From contig NZ_JAENHO010000002.1 of assembly GCF_016785085.1 (NCBI RefSeq), forward strand, positions 906,941-970,940: 64,000 bases of DNA, given 5' to 3'. Source of the stretch: Paractinoplanes lichenicola (lineage in GTDB: Bacteria; Actinomycetota; Actinomycetes; Mycobacteriales; Micromonosporaceae). Within the stretch, counting starts at the first letter, position 1, and each line of letters begins with the position of its first letter. Position numbers and translations under genes: made by a program. Shown here one piece after another: positions 8,675 to 16,439 of this stretch. The notes beneath the pieces are model-generated. The model did not search any database. It was not told where the DNA came from and saw only the letters and a program-made list of their open reading frames with translations.

Positions 8675-9856
8675 GTGTTGCTCGCCCGCTATCTGTGTGT
8701 CGCGGTCTTCGCACGTCTCGCCGACGAGGGCGCCCGGGTCTCGATCCTGCTGCTGGTGCTCGAACGCACCGGCGACCCCGGGCTCGGCGGCATCCTGATC
8801 GCGGCCCTGATGGTGCCGCACGTGCTGGCCGCGCCGGTGGTGGGCGCGATCGCCGACGCCGTCCGGGGCCGCCGCCTCCTTTATGCCACGGCCTATATCG
8901 CGTACGCCGCCTGCCTGGCCGCCGCGGCCGCGATGATCGGCCGGTCCACCGTGGGCGCCGCCGCGGTGCTGGTGCTCGCCGGGTGCGTCGCCCCGCTGCT
9001 CATCGGCGGGCTCAGCAGCCTGCTGGGTCAGCTCGTGCCCGACCGGCTGGAACGCGCCTTCGGGCTCGACGTGATGTCGTACAGCGTGGCCGGGATCGCC
9101 GGTCCCGCGCTGGCCGCCGTGCTGGCCGGGCTGGCCGGCGCCGCCTGGTCGACCGTCGGGCTGGCCGCGCTCGTGCTGGCCGCGGCGGCCGTCCTGATCA
9201 CGTTGCCGCTGCCGGTGGCCACCGGACGCCGCCGGCTCGCCTCGCCACTGGCCGCGTTCACGCTGATGGTGCGGCGGCCCCGGCTCGGCGCGGTGACCGC
9301 CGGAACCGTCTTCAGCATCGGCGGCTTCGGCGCGTTGCCGCTGGTGGCCGCCCTGGTCGCGGCGAGCGAGGGGCGGCCCGAACTGACCGGCGTGATCCTC
9401 TCGGCGGGCGCGGCCGGCGGCCTGATCGGCTCGCTGTTGTGCACCCGCTGGCCGATCCGCCGATGGCGGCCGGAGTCGGTGGTGGCTTTTTGTCTCGCCG
9501 CGAGCGCCCTGCCGTTCGCGATCCTGATCTTCCTGCCGGGTGGCTGGCTGGGGCTGCCGTTCTATGCGCTCGCCGGTGGGCTGGGTGTGCCGGTGTCGGT
9601 GGCGGTTTTCGCCGTACGGGATCAGGAGTCCCCGCCGGAGCTGCGCACCCAGGTCTTCTCGCTCGGCGCCGGGCTCAAGGTCACCGCGGCCGCGGCCGGG
9701 GCGGCGGCGGCCGGACTGGCCGCCGGGGCGGGCGCCGCCGTGATCCTGGCCGCGGTCGGGCTCTGCCAGCTGCTCGGCGCGGCCTCGGTGCTTCTCGTGG
9801 GCCGCGTCACCCCCACGTCTCCCGCCCCGGAGAGTATCGTTAGCCAGGCTAACTAG
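8675..9856 (+). CDS. Major facilitator superfamily permease
   Basis: 393 residues, about 12 membrane helices in two halves. LLARYLCVAVFARLADEGARV leads into helix 1, and the loop between helices 2 and 3 is basic (ADAVRGRRLLYA), as in MFS drug/metabolite exporters. Start GTG at 8675 is preferred over TTG at 8642, which would overlap the upstream stop and add residues not expected for an MFS N terminus. It lies 19 bases after the TAP-like hydrolase, likely in the same transcript. Substrate unknown. A perfect 15-bp palindrome overlaps its last codons. Confidence 0.82.
   Translation: MLLARYLCVAVFARLADEGARVSILLLVLERTGDPGLGGILIAALMVPHVLAAPVVGAIADAVRGRRLLYATAYIAYAACLAAAAAMIGRSTVGAAAVLVLAGCVAPLLIGGLSSLLGQLVPDRLERAFGLDVMSYSVAGIAGPALAAVLAGLAGAAWSTVGLAALVLAAAAVLITLPLPVATGRRRLASPLAAFTLMVRRPRLGAVTAGTVFSIGGFGALPLVAALVAASEGRPELTGVILSAGAAGGLIGSLLCTRWPIRRWRPESVVAFCLAASALPFAILIFLPGGWLGLPFYALAGGLGVPVSVAVFAVRDQESPPELRTQVFSLGAGLKVTAAAAGAAAAGLAAGAGAAVILAAVGLCQLLGAASVLLVGRVTPTSPAPESIVSQAN
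9839..9853. promoter_or_regulatory. Perfect 15-bp palindrome upstream of the ABC exporter operon
   Basis: GTTAGCC-A-GGCTAAC has seven matched pairs. It overlaps the end of the MFS gene and lies 28 bases before the TTG start of the ABC exporter pair, just where an operator or promoter-overlapping site would be. Palindromes of this size are common for MarR- or TetR-type repressors of such exporters; no regulator gene is adjacent, so this is inference. Confidence 0.5.
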
Positions 9857-9881
9857 TCGTTCTTCGCTGCTGGAGGCGCCC

Positions 9882-11645
9882 TTGTCCCGCCGCGCTCCCC
9901 GGGCGTCCATCGATCCGGACGCTCGCAAGGGCTGGCTGCGCCGGGCGCTGCCGCTGGTCAAGGCCCACAAGGCACTGCTGATCACGTCGCTCACGCTGTC
10001 CTTCGCCGGCCTGATCGTGCAGGTGCAGATCCCCAACCTGGTCCGGATCGGCATCGACGAGGCCGTCGTCGAGAAAACCGCACAGCTCACCACGTACGTC
10101 TGGTGGATCGTCGGGCTGGCCCTGCTGCAAGGCCTGATCAACTTCCTGGCCCGGCTCTATCTGCTGCGCACGGCGTACGAGCTCGAATACGACCTGCGCA
10201 ACATCGTCTACTCCCACCTGGCCCGCATGCCGTTCGGCTTCTACGACCGGGTGCAGACCGGCGAGCTGATGTCCCGCAGCGGCTCCGACATCCGGGCCGT
10301 ACAGCTCTACCTGTCGTTCGGCCCGTCGATCCTCGTGCAGTGCCTGATCGCGGTCGTCGCGTTCGGGCTGATGCTCTCGATCAACGTGCCGCTGGCGATC
10401 GTCGCCATGATCACGATGCCGGTCATCGGGGTGCTCGGCGTCAGCATGCGCAAGGCGATCTTCCCGGTGTCGTGGATGATCCAGGCCCGGCTGGCCCAGC
10501 TGGCCACCGTGGTCGACGAGAACATCCAGGGCGTACGCATCGTGAAGGCATTCGCCGCCGAGGGCCGCCAGCTGCGGCAGCTCGCCGAGAGCGCCGACCG
10601 CATCCGCTGGGCGTACCGGCAGGACGCGCGGATCCGCAGCCGCTGGAACCCGGTGCTCGACAACCTGCCCCGCCTCGGGCTGGCGCTGGTGCTGCTGGTC
10701 GGCGGCTACATGGTGATCGAGGGCAGCACCACCGTGGGCACGATCGTCGCCTTCAACTCGTACGTGCTCATGCTCCAGCCGCCGTTCCGCCTGCTCGGCA
10801 TGATGATCATGATGGGCCAGCGGGCCTCGGCCTCCGCGCGCCGCATCTACGACATCCTCGACACCCCGAGCGACGTCGTCGACCAGGCCGACCCGCTCGA
10901 CGTGCCGCTGCGGGGCGACCTCGCCTTTGAGGGCGTTCGTTTCACGTACCCGAACGGGACTGTGGCCTTGAACGGGCTCGACCTGCACATCAGCCCGGGG
11001 GAGACGGTGGCCGTCGTCGGTGGCACCGGGTCCGGCAAGTCGACGCTGGGCCGGTTGATCGCCCGCTTCTACGACGTCACCGACGGGCGCGTCACGATCG
11101 ACGGGCACGACGTGCGCTCGCTGGCCCTGCACTCGCTGCGGCAACAGGTGGGCATCGTGCCCGACGAGCCGTTCCTGTTCTCGCTGTCCCTGCACGACGA
11201 CATCGCGTACGGGAAACCCGACGCCTCCCGGGCCGAGGTGGTCGCAGCCGCCGTGGCCGCCGGGGCCGACGAGTTCATCCGCAACCTGCCCGACGGCTAC
11301 GACACGGTGGTGGGCGAACGCGGCTACACCCTGAGCGGCGGCCAACGGCAGCGCGTCGCGATCGCCCGGGCGCTGCTGGTCAACCCGCCGGTGCTCGTAT
11401 TGGACGACGCCACGAGCGCCATCGACGTCACCGTGGAACAACGCATCCACGCCTCACTACGCGACCAGATGCGCGGCCGGACGACCCTGATCGTCGCCCA
11501 CCGGTTGTCGACGATCGGGCTGGCCGACCGGGTCGTCCTGATGGAGGCGGGCCGCGTCATAGCCGACGGCACCCACACGTCGCTGCTGGCCACGGAACCC
11601 CGCTACGCCCAGGTCCTCGCCGCCTCCGTGGAGGTCGCCCCGTGA
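9882..11645 (+). CDS. ABC exporter half-transporter, subunit 1 (degenerate Walker B)
   Basis: 587 residues: a six-helix type-IV exporter membrane domain (about 1-330) and a nucleotide-binding domain with Walker A GGTGSGKST (near 387), signature LSGGQ at 484-488, Walker B VLVLDDATSAID and switch LIVAHRLSTIG. The residue after Walker B Asp508 is Asp509 rather than Glu, so its own ATP site should be hydrolytically weak, while its signature motif is canonical. It overlaps the next gene by 4 bases (GTGA), which supplies the complementary half. TTG start at 9882 with GGAGG 5 bases before. Substrate unknown; drug or lipid export is typical. Confidence 0.92.
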   Translation: MSRRAPRASIDPDARKGWLRRALPLVKAHKALLITSLTLSFAGLIVQVQIPNLVRIGIDEAVVEKTAQLTTYVWWIVGLALLQGLINFLARLYLLRTAYELEYDLRNIVYSHLARMPFGFYDRVQTGELMSRSGSDIRAVQLYLSFGPSILVQCLIAVVAFGLMLSINVPLAIVAMITMPVIGVLGVSMRKAIFPVSWMIQARLAQLATVVDENIQGVRIVKAFAAEGRQLRQLAESADRIRWAYRQDARIRSRWNPVLDNLPRLGLALVLLVGGYMVIEGSTTVGTIVAFNSYVLMLQPPFRLLGMMIMMGQRASASARRIYDILDTPSDVVDQADPLDVPLRGDLAFEGVRFTYPNGTVALNGLDLHISPGETVAVVGGTGSGKSTLGRLIARFYDVTDGRVTIDGHDVRSLALHSLRQQVGIVPDEPFLFSLSLHDDIAYGKPDASRAEVVAAAVAAGADEFIRNLPDGYDTVVGERGYTLSGGQRQRVAIARALLVNPPVLVLDDATSAIDVTVEQRIHASLRDQMRGRTTLIVAHRLSTIGLADRVVLMEAGRVIADGTHTSLLATEPRYAQVLAASVEVAP

Positions 11646-13561
11646 GCATGTTCGGAGGCGGGTTCGGGGGCTTCAACGTCGGCGGGCGGCCCACCGTCGG
11701 CGCGGCCGGGCGTAAGGGCAACGGCCTGCCGTTCGCGGGCATCCCCGACGACCTGCGCGAGGGCGTGGCCAGGCTGGAGTCGCGCGAGCCCGACCACGGC
11801 GACCCGGGCGTGGCGTTCGACCCGGTGCACGACGACGGGCCGCGGATCTCGATGAGCCGCCTGCTGATCGGGCGGCCCGGGCTGCTCCTCGCGGCGTCGC
11901 TGGCGATTCTTGTCGAGACGCTGCTGCTGCAGGCCGGGCCCTACCTCGTACAGGTGGGAATTGACCACGGCATCGCGGCCGGCAACCTGCGCGTGCTGAT
12001 CATCGCCACCGCCTGCTTCGTGGCCGCCGTGCTGCTGACCGGGGTCGCCACCGCCGTCCGCATGCGCAAGAGCGGCCTGCTCGCCGCGGCCGCCACCCGT
12101 GACCTGCGCATCCGCATCTTCGCCCACCTGCAGCGGATGTCGCTCGACTACTACACGCGCGAGAAGGCCGGCGTCACGATGACCCGGATGACCTCCGACG
12201 TGGAGTCGTTGCAGAGCCTGCTGCAGGACGGCTTCGCCCAGTTCCTCATCCAGGGCCTGACGATGGTCGTCGTCACCGGGCTGCTGTTCCACTACAACTT
12301 TTTGTTAGCGTGGCTCACTTTGGCCTTGGTCGTGCCGCCGCTGACGATCGCCTCGCTGTGGTTCCGGCATGCGGCCGACAAGGGCTACAACCGCCAGCGC
12401 GACGCCATCGCCACGATGTTCGCCGACCTGTCCGAGAGCCTCAACGGCGTACGGGTGGTGACCGCACACAACCGCCAGGAGCGCAACGTCGTCGCCCACC
12501 GCGAGGTCGTCGGCGGCTATCGCGACGCGAACGACTTCACCGGCCGGATCAACGCGATCTACGGCCCCGGCACGTCGGTGATCGGGCTCATCGCGATGGC
12601 CGTCCTGCTGCTCATCGGCGGCCGCATGGTGCTGCGCGGCGACCTGACGATCGGCGAGCTGACCGCCTTCGTGCTCTACATCAACTCGTTCTTCCAGCCG
12701 GTGCAGCAGCTGGTGCAGCTCTACACGCAGTATCAGCAGGGCAAGGCGGCCATCGGCAAGATCCGCGGCCTGCTCGTCTCGGCGCCGTCGGTCGTCTTCG
12801 CACCCGATGCCGTCGTCCTGCCCCCGGTCACCGGCCGGATCGTCTTCGACGACGTGACCTTCGGCTACTCCCCGGACCGTCCCGTGCTGTCGGGCGTCGA
12901 CCTCGACATCGCACCCGGCGAGACGATCGCGTGCGTGGGCCCGACCGGCGCCGGCAAGTCCACCCTGGCCAAGCTGGTGACCCGGTTCTACGACCCGACC
13001 TCGGGCAGCATTTCCATCGACGGGTACGACCTGCGGTCCGTGACCCTGGAGTCGCTGCGCACCCAGATCGGGGTCGTCCCGCAGGAGCCGTTCCTGTTCG
13101 CGGGCACGCTGCGCGACAACATCGCGTTCGCCCGCCCGTCCGCCACCGACGACGAGGTATGGGCCGCCGTCGACGCCGTCGGCCTGCGCGACCTCGTGCA
13201 GCGCTCACCGGAGGGGCTCGACACGCCGCTGCACGAGCGGGGCCAGTCGGTGTCGTCGGGGGAGCGGCAGTTGCTGGCCCTGGCCCGGGCCTTCCTGGCC
13301 GAGCCGCGCGTGGTCGTGCTCGACGAGGCCACGTCCAGCCTCGACCTGCGCTCGGAGCTACGCGTCGAGGCGGCGCTGGACGCGCTGCTCGAGGGTCGTA
13401 CGGCAATTCTCGTCGCCCATCGCTTGTCGACCGCGATGCGAGCCGACCGGATCATCGTGGTCGACGACCACCACATCGTCGAAACCGGCAGCCACGACGA
13501 ACTGCTGGCGGCGGGCGGCCACTACGCGGCGATGTTCGAGACGTGGGCCGCCCACTCCTGA
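11642..13561 (+). CDS. ABC exporter half-transporter, subunit 2 (catalytic Glu, non-canonical signature)
   Basis: 639 residues. There is an N-terminal Gly-rich extension of about 70 residues (MFGGGFGGFNVGGRPTVG), then six membrane helices, then the nucleotide-binding domain. Walker A is GPTGAGKST, the signature is SSGER at 538-542 instead of LSGGQ, and Walker B is VVVLDEATSSLD with Glu562. It ends ILVAHRLSTAM. Together with subunit 1 it forms a heterodimer: the active site pairs this Walker A/B with the canonical LSGGQ of subunit 1. The GTG start overlaps the upstream stop by 4 bases, ensuring coupled translation. Convergent with arsC. Confidence 0.92.
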   Translation: MSMFGGGFGGFNVGGRPTVGAAGRKGNGLPFAGIPDDLREGVARLESREPDHGDPGVAFDPVHDDGPRISMSRLLIGRPGLLLAASLAILVETLLLQAGPYLVQVGIDHGIAAGNLRVLIIATACFVAAVLLTGVATAVRMRKSGLLAAAATRDLRIRIFAHLQRMSLDYYTREKAGVTMTRMTSDVESLQSLLQDGFAQFLIQGLTMVVVTGLLFHYNFLLAWLTLALVVPPLTIASLWFRHAADKGYNRQRDAIATMFADLSESLNGVRVVTAHNRQERNVVAHREVVGGYRDANDFTGRINAIYGPGTSVIGLIAMAVLLLIGGRMVLRGDLTIGELTAFVLYINSFFQPVQQLVQLYTQYQQGKAAIGKIRGLLVSAPSVVFAPDAVVLPPVTGRIVFDDVTFGYSPDRPVLSGVDLDIAPGETIACVGPTGAGKSTLAKLVTRFYDPTSGSISIDGYDLRSVTLESLRTQIGVVPQEPFLFAGTLRDNIAFARPSATDDEVWAAVDAVGLRDLVQRSPEGLDTPLHERGQSVSSGERQLLALARAFLAEPRVVVLDEATSSLDLRSELRVEAALDALLEGRTAILVAHRLSTAMRADRIIVVDDHHIVETGSHDELLAAGGHYAAMFETWAAHS

Positions 13562-13633
13562 CCGCCTCACCAGGCCAGCTATCAGTTCGTCGGAGCTGCA
13601 CGCTTGCCCGTTCAGCGTTCCCCGCGCCTCGGG

Positions 13634-14044
13634 TCAGGACCGGCCGGTCAGCTCGCGGAGGAGCTGTTCGACGCGCGTGCGGATGTCGTCGCGAATGGGG
13701 CGGACGGCGCCGAGATCCTGGCCGGCGGGGTCGTCGAGCTTCCAGTCCTCGTAGCGCCGGCCGGGGAAGAACGGGCAGGTGTCGCCGCAGCCCATGGTGA
13801 TCACGACGTCGCTGGCCTCGACGGCCTCCGGCTCGAGTTTCTTGGGGTGTTCGGCGGTGATGTCGATGCCGGCCTCGGCCATGGCGGCGACGGCGACAGG
13901 GTTGATCTGGCCGGCGGGCTCGGAGCCGGCGGAGCGGACCTCGATGGTGTCGCCGGCGAGGTGGCGCAGCCAGCCGGCGGCCATTTGGGAGCGTCCGGCA
14001 TTGTGGACGCAGACGAACAGGACGCTGGGCTTGGTGCTGGTCAT
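13634..14044 (-). CDS. arsC: Arsenate reductase, low-molecular-weight phosphatase type
   Basis: 136 residues of the LMW protein-tyrosine-phosphatase fold. The P-loop C12-V-H-N-A-G-R18 (VLFVCVHNAGRSQMAAGWL) is the CX5R signature. The stretch DVVITMGCGDTCPFFPGRRY carries the second and third cysteines used by thioredoxin- or mycothiol-coupled ArsC enzymes, and the C terminus has the DDPAGQ loop. It reduces arsenate to arsenite. The ATG at 14044 is chosen because all upstream in-frame residues are antisense-like and belong to the neighbouring gene remnants. It is the last gene of an arsR-led minus-strand cluster whose middle genes are broken. Confidence 0.9.
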   Translation of the reverse strand: MTSTKPSVLFVCVHNAGRSQMAAGWLRHLAGDTIEVRSAGSEPAGQINPVAVAAMAEAGIDITAEHPKKLEPEAVEASDVVITMGCGDTCPFFPGRRYEDWKLDDPAGQDLGAVRPIRDDIRTRVEQLLRELTGRS

Positions 14045-14061
14045 GGTGGTGGCTCCGAGGC

Positions 14062-14196
14062 TCAGGCGATGGCAGGGCTGCCGTCGGGTGCTTCGGTCTC
14101 GAAGGTGGCATCGCCGGTGGCGATCCCGAGCCGATAGATCTCGAGGACGGGTTCGGCGTGCTTGTCGCGCATCGCGGCGACGGTGATCGTGTTCAT
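14062..14196 (-). pseudogene. Remnant of an arsenic-locus GNAT acetyltransferase (ArsN-like)
   Basis: Only 44 codons: MNTITVAAMRDKHAEPVLEI followed by YRLGIATGDATFETEAP, then an unrelated DGSPAIA and stop. The first 37 residues match the N terminus of phosphinothricin/arsinothricin-type acetyltransferases (IY..GI.TG.ATFET.AP), which are normally about 160-170 residues long. The acetyl-CoA-binding region is missing. It lies 17 bases before arsC, where such genes commonly occur in ars operons. An internal deletion joined its start directly to the arsC leader. Confidence 0.65.
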
Positions 14197-14261
14197 CGTG
14201 GCGCGGCCTCCTGGTGAGCGTGCGGGACGACAACGTCTGCGGCCGTGGGGCCGGCGCCGGC

Positions 14262-14363
14262 CTACCACCAGGCGATGGCGGCGACGGCGAGCAGGCCGCC
14301 GGCGATTTGCGCGGCGAGGAACGCGGGTGCCGAGGCGGGGGCGATGCCGGCGAAGGCGCCGGC
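14262..14363 (-). pseudogene. 3' remnant of an aquaporin-like channel gene
   Basis: Reading the minus strand, about 34 codons (GAFAGIAPASAPAFLAAQIA then GGLLAVAAIAWW) end in TAG at 14264-14262. They match the last membrane helix and the FAGI.P...P.F..AQ motif of MIP/aquaporins found between arsR and arsC in actinobacteria. No start codon or earlier helices remain; the arsR stop (14379) abuts it. In Rhizobium and relatives, the channel lets arsenite produced by ArsC flow out. With the pump side lost, this locus retains sensing and reduction only. Confidence 0.6.
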
Positions 14364-14378
14364 CCGGCGGGGGCAGGG

Positions 14379-14732
14379 TCACGCGTCGGCCGTGGCGGTC
14401 ATCGCTGATGCGTCGAGCAGCTGCGAGAGCGCGGCCAGAGCGGAGGGGACGACCCGGTAGTAGACCCAGGATGCGCGTCGCTCACCGGTGATCAGCCCGG
14501 CGTCGCGCAGCACTTTGAGGTGGTGCGAGATGGTCGGCGGGGTCTGGGTGAACGCGTCGAGCAGGTCGCAGACGCAGACTTCTTGCCCGGCGCGGGCGGC
14601 GATCATCGACAGCAGTCGCAACCGGACCGGGTCGCTGAGTGCCTTGAAGGTCTGCGCGAACGCGACGGCGTCGGACTCGGTCACCGGCTCGGTGACCATC
14701 GGCGTGTTGCAACAGCCCTCTGGATTCGACAC
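14379..14732 (-). CDS. arsR: ArsR-family metalloregulator
   Basis: 117 residues from the GTG at 14732 (VSNPEGCCNTPMVTEPVTES). Winged helix-turn-helix: FKALSDPVRLRLLSMIAA, the metal-site helix QEVCVCDLL with the classical ELCVCDL-type cysteine pair that binds As(III)/Sb(III), and recognition helix TPPTISHHLKVLRDAG. The N-terminal CC pair may add a thiolate ligand. An ATG at 14699 is an alternative start that would drop NPEGCC and place the operator wholly upstream. It should repress itself and the divergent arsI until arsenite binds. Confidence 0.87.
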   Translation of the reverse strand: MSNPEGCCNTPMVTEPVTESDAVAFAQTFKALSDPVRLRLLSMIAARAGQEVCVCDLLDAFTQTPPTISHHLKVLRDAGLITGERRASWVYYRVVPSALAALSQLLDASAMTATADA

Positions 14733-14799
14733 CCGTCGAGTTTGACACTCGTCGAATCCGATGGCAAGCTGCGGATTAGATGACAATCGAATCCGATGG
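14724..14799. promoter_or_regulatory. arsR/arsI divergent operator region
   Basis: An exact 7-base inverted repeat, ATTCGAC (14724-14730) and GTCGAAT (14751-14757), spans the arsR start. The right arm belongs to a 13-base direct repeat TCGAATCCGATGG at 14752-14764 and again at 14787-14799, 35 bases apart (near whole helical turns). The repeated TCGAAT core is the likely ArsR-binding element for both genes. A TTAGAT at 14776-14781 could be the arsI -10 box. Confidence 0.6.
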
Positions 14800-14809
14800 A
14801 GGTGCCGGG

Positions 14810-15298
14810 ATGTCTCGTGTTCAGCTCGCGTTGCGGGTCGCTGACCTGGAGGGGTCGGTGGCGTTCTATTCCAAGCTGTTCGGCGTCGAGCCGGCCAAGC
14901 GCCGTCCGGGGTATGCGAACTTCGCGATCGCCGAGCCGCCGCTCAAGCTGGTCCTGCTCGAAGGCGAGTCCGGCACTCCGACGGTGATGGATCACCTCGG
15001 CGTCGAGGTCGAGACATCCGAGGCGGTCGACGCGGCGACCACCCGGCTGACCGAGTCGGGCCTGGTCACCCTGACTGAGGGCGACACCGAGTGCTGCTAT
15101 GCGCTGCAGGACAAGGTGTGGGTGCGGGGCCCTGGCCAGGAGCCGTGGGAGGTGTATGTCGTCAAGGGTGACTCGAACGTCGGTGACAAGCCGATGCCCG
15201 ACGCCGTCGACTGCTGCGCGGACAGCCCGGCTGCAGCCGTTGCGGGCCCGCAGTCGCAGGTCTCGGCGGTGGCGCCGGCTTCGTCCAGCTGCTGCTGA
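14810..15298 (+). CDS. arsI: ArsI/CadI-type VOC (glyoxalase-fold) metal-resistance enzyme
   Basis: 162 residues. MSRVQLALRVADLEGSVAFY and RRPGYANFAIAEPPLKLVLL are the vicinal-oxygen-chelate repeats; DHLGVEVE and EPWEVYVV carry the usual metal-ligand His and Glu. TECCYALQDKVWV holds the vicinal Cys pair that binds trivalent organoarsenicals in ArsI C-As lyase. Family members demethylate methylarsonite with Fe(II) and O2; actinobacterial ones are also called CadI. The ATG at 14810 has GGAGGTG 6 bases before. The tail is longer than usual and Cys-rich (DCCADS and SSSCC at the end). It is divergent from arsR and probably controlled by it. Confidence 0.85.
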   Translation: MSRVQLALRVADLEGSVAFYSKLFGVEPAKRRPGYANFAIAEPPLKLVLLEGESGTPTVMDHLGVEVETSEAVDAATTRLTESGLVTLTEGDTECCYALQDKVWVRGPGQEPWEVYVVKGDSNVGDKPMPDAVDCCADSPAAAVAGPQSQVSAVAPASSSCC

Positions 15299-15510
15299 AC
15301 GTATTGACTCGGGCCGGGCCGTCGAGCAGGACGTCGACGTTCCCGGACACTCGCAGAAACTCCGCGGACGCGACAGCGGGGTACGCGGTTGTGCACTTGG
15401 GAATGTCGTACCCGTCGATTAGAATGTATGTACGAATAAGGCCTGTGAGCTGCTGATCTTCGGCGTGTCGAGAGCGCCTTTGATCTTGTGTGGCCAGTTG
15501 GGAGATCGAC

Positions 15511-16182
15511 GTGACCGCGTCTGTCCTGAGTGTTCCCTCGACCAACCCCGTGCCCGTCATCCCGCCCTACGCGACCATGCTCGGCTTCACCCGGTATGTG
15601 ACTCGCACCGGCCCGGCCAAGGCCACGTTCGTCGGCGGCCTGCGTCGCGCGCGTGAGCGCCGGTCCGGCTTCAACCCGCACGGCCAGCTCGTCAAGGCGC
15701 TCAAGGCCGACATCGCGTTCCGCACCGGCGGGAGCTACCTGTCCGGCGTGGTCGACCTGGTCAAGGAGCGGTGGAAGCCGCTCTACGAGTCGGTCAGTGC
15801 CGGCGCGAAGACCTATCTGGCCTCGCTGGGCGACCCGGCCGAGGTCAGCCTGGCCCAGACCCGCGACGCGCTGGCCTCGGTGGGCCCGCTGGTCGTAAAG
15901 ATCAACCCCCACTTCGGCCTCAAGTACGAGGACGGGCGGCGTGAGGCGGTCCGCCTGCACTTCGACGAGGCCCCGCCCTCGGCCGAGCTGACGACGGCGA
16001 TGCTGCATCTGATGGCCCGGCACATGGATCAGATTCTGCCCAACGCCGAACCGGTCCTGGTCGACCTCCGCCGGGGTGAGGTCCACCGGCTGGACGCCGG
16101 CTCCAAGCCGACCGACATCGAGACGTGGCTGGCCGGGGAGGCGGCTGCCTTCACGGCCATGTGGGGCACGTCCGCCGCCTGA
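15511..16182 (+). CDS. Hypothetical protein, 223 residues
   Basis: It starts at GTG 15511 with TGGGAG about 8-13 bases before (VTASVLSVPSTNPVPVIPPY). It is soluble, with no signal sequence, a basic N-terminal third (GGLRRARERRSGFNPHGQLV), helical middle and acidic C terminus (KPTDIETWLAGEAAAFTAMW). The segment GPLVVKINPHFGLKYEDGRR suggests a beta hairpin. I do not recognise a family. Codon use matches neighbouring genes. It is flanked upstream by the ars locus and downstream by a strong terminator, so it is transcribed alone. GTG at 15490 is an alternative start without a ribosome site. Confidence 0.7.
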   Translation: MTASVLSVPSTNPVPVIPPYATMLGFTRYVTRTGPAKATFVGGLRRARERRSGFNPHGQLVKALKADIAFRTGGSYLSGVVDLVKERWKPLYESVSAGAKTYLASLGDPAEVSLAQTRDALASVGPLVVKINPHFGLKYEDGRREAVRLHFDEAPPSAELTTAMLHLMARHMDQILPNAEPVLVDLRRGEVHRLDAGSKPTDIETWLAGEAAAFTAMWGTSAA

Positions 16183-16189
16183 CCGCTGC

Positions 16190-16230
16190 CCGCGACGCCC
16201 TGCCTCTCGCTTGCAGGCGGGGCGTCGCGG
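16190..16230 (+). terminator. Strong hairpin terminator after the hypothetical gene
   Basis: A perfect 11-bp stem CCGCGACGCCC / GGGCGTCGCGG at 16190-16200 and 16220-16230 begins 8 bases after the stop at 16182. The following run is only weakly T-rich (ACCTTCGTC), as is common for actinobacterial terminators. Confidence 0.65.
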
Positions 16231-16282
16231 ACCTTCGTCACTTACCGGACATCGCGACAGGGCGTCCAGCTCCGTCGCGCCC

Positions 16283-16430
16283 AGCCCCCATCTCACGCAA
16301 CTCCGTCGCGCCCGGCCGGACCTCGGTCAGAGCGCACCTCGCGCAGCTCCGCCCAGCCCAGCCCCCATCTCACGCAGCCCCGCCGCGTCCAGCCGGACCT
16401 TGGTCAGAGCGCACCTCGCGGGGGTCGGGT
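16283..16430. repeat. 77-bp imperfect tandem repeat, about 1.9 copies
   Basis: AGCCCCCATCTCACGCA begins at 16283 and again at 16360, exactly 77 bases later. The copies then share CCGG/CCGGACCT.GGTCAGAG and CGCACCTCGCG with a few substitutions. The repeat lies in the 258-base gap between convergent genes; I see no open frame or transposase in it. Confidence 0.7.
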
Positions 16431-16439
16431 CGGTGTCGG

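Noticed and set aside
6093..8798. Long plus-strand frame of 901 codons
   Set aside because: Crosses two divergent real genes; only the reading frames with signal peptides and enzyme motifs are kept.
15162..15560. Minus-strand open frame between arsI and the hypothetical gene
   Set aside because: It overlaps the arsI 3' end; the middle (GYDIPKCTTAYPAVASAEFL) looks faintly protein-like but has no start with a ribosome site and no recognisable family.
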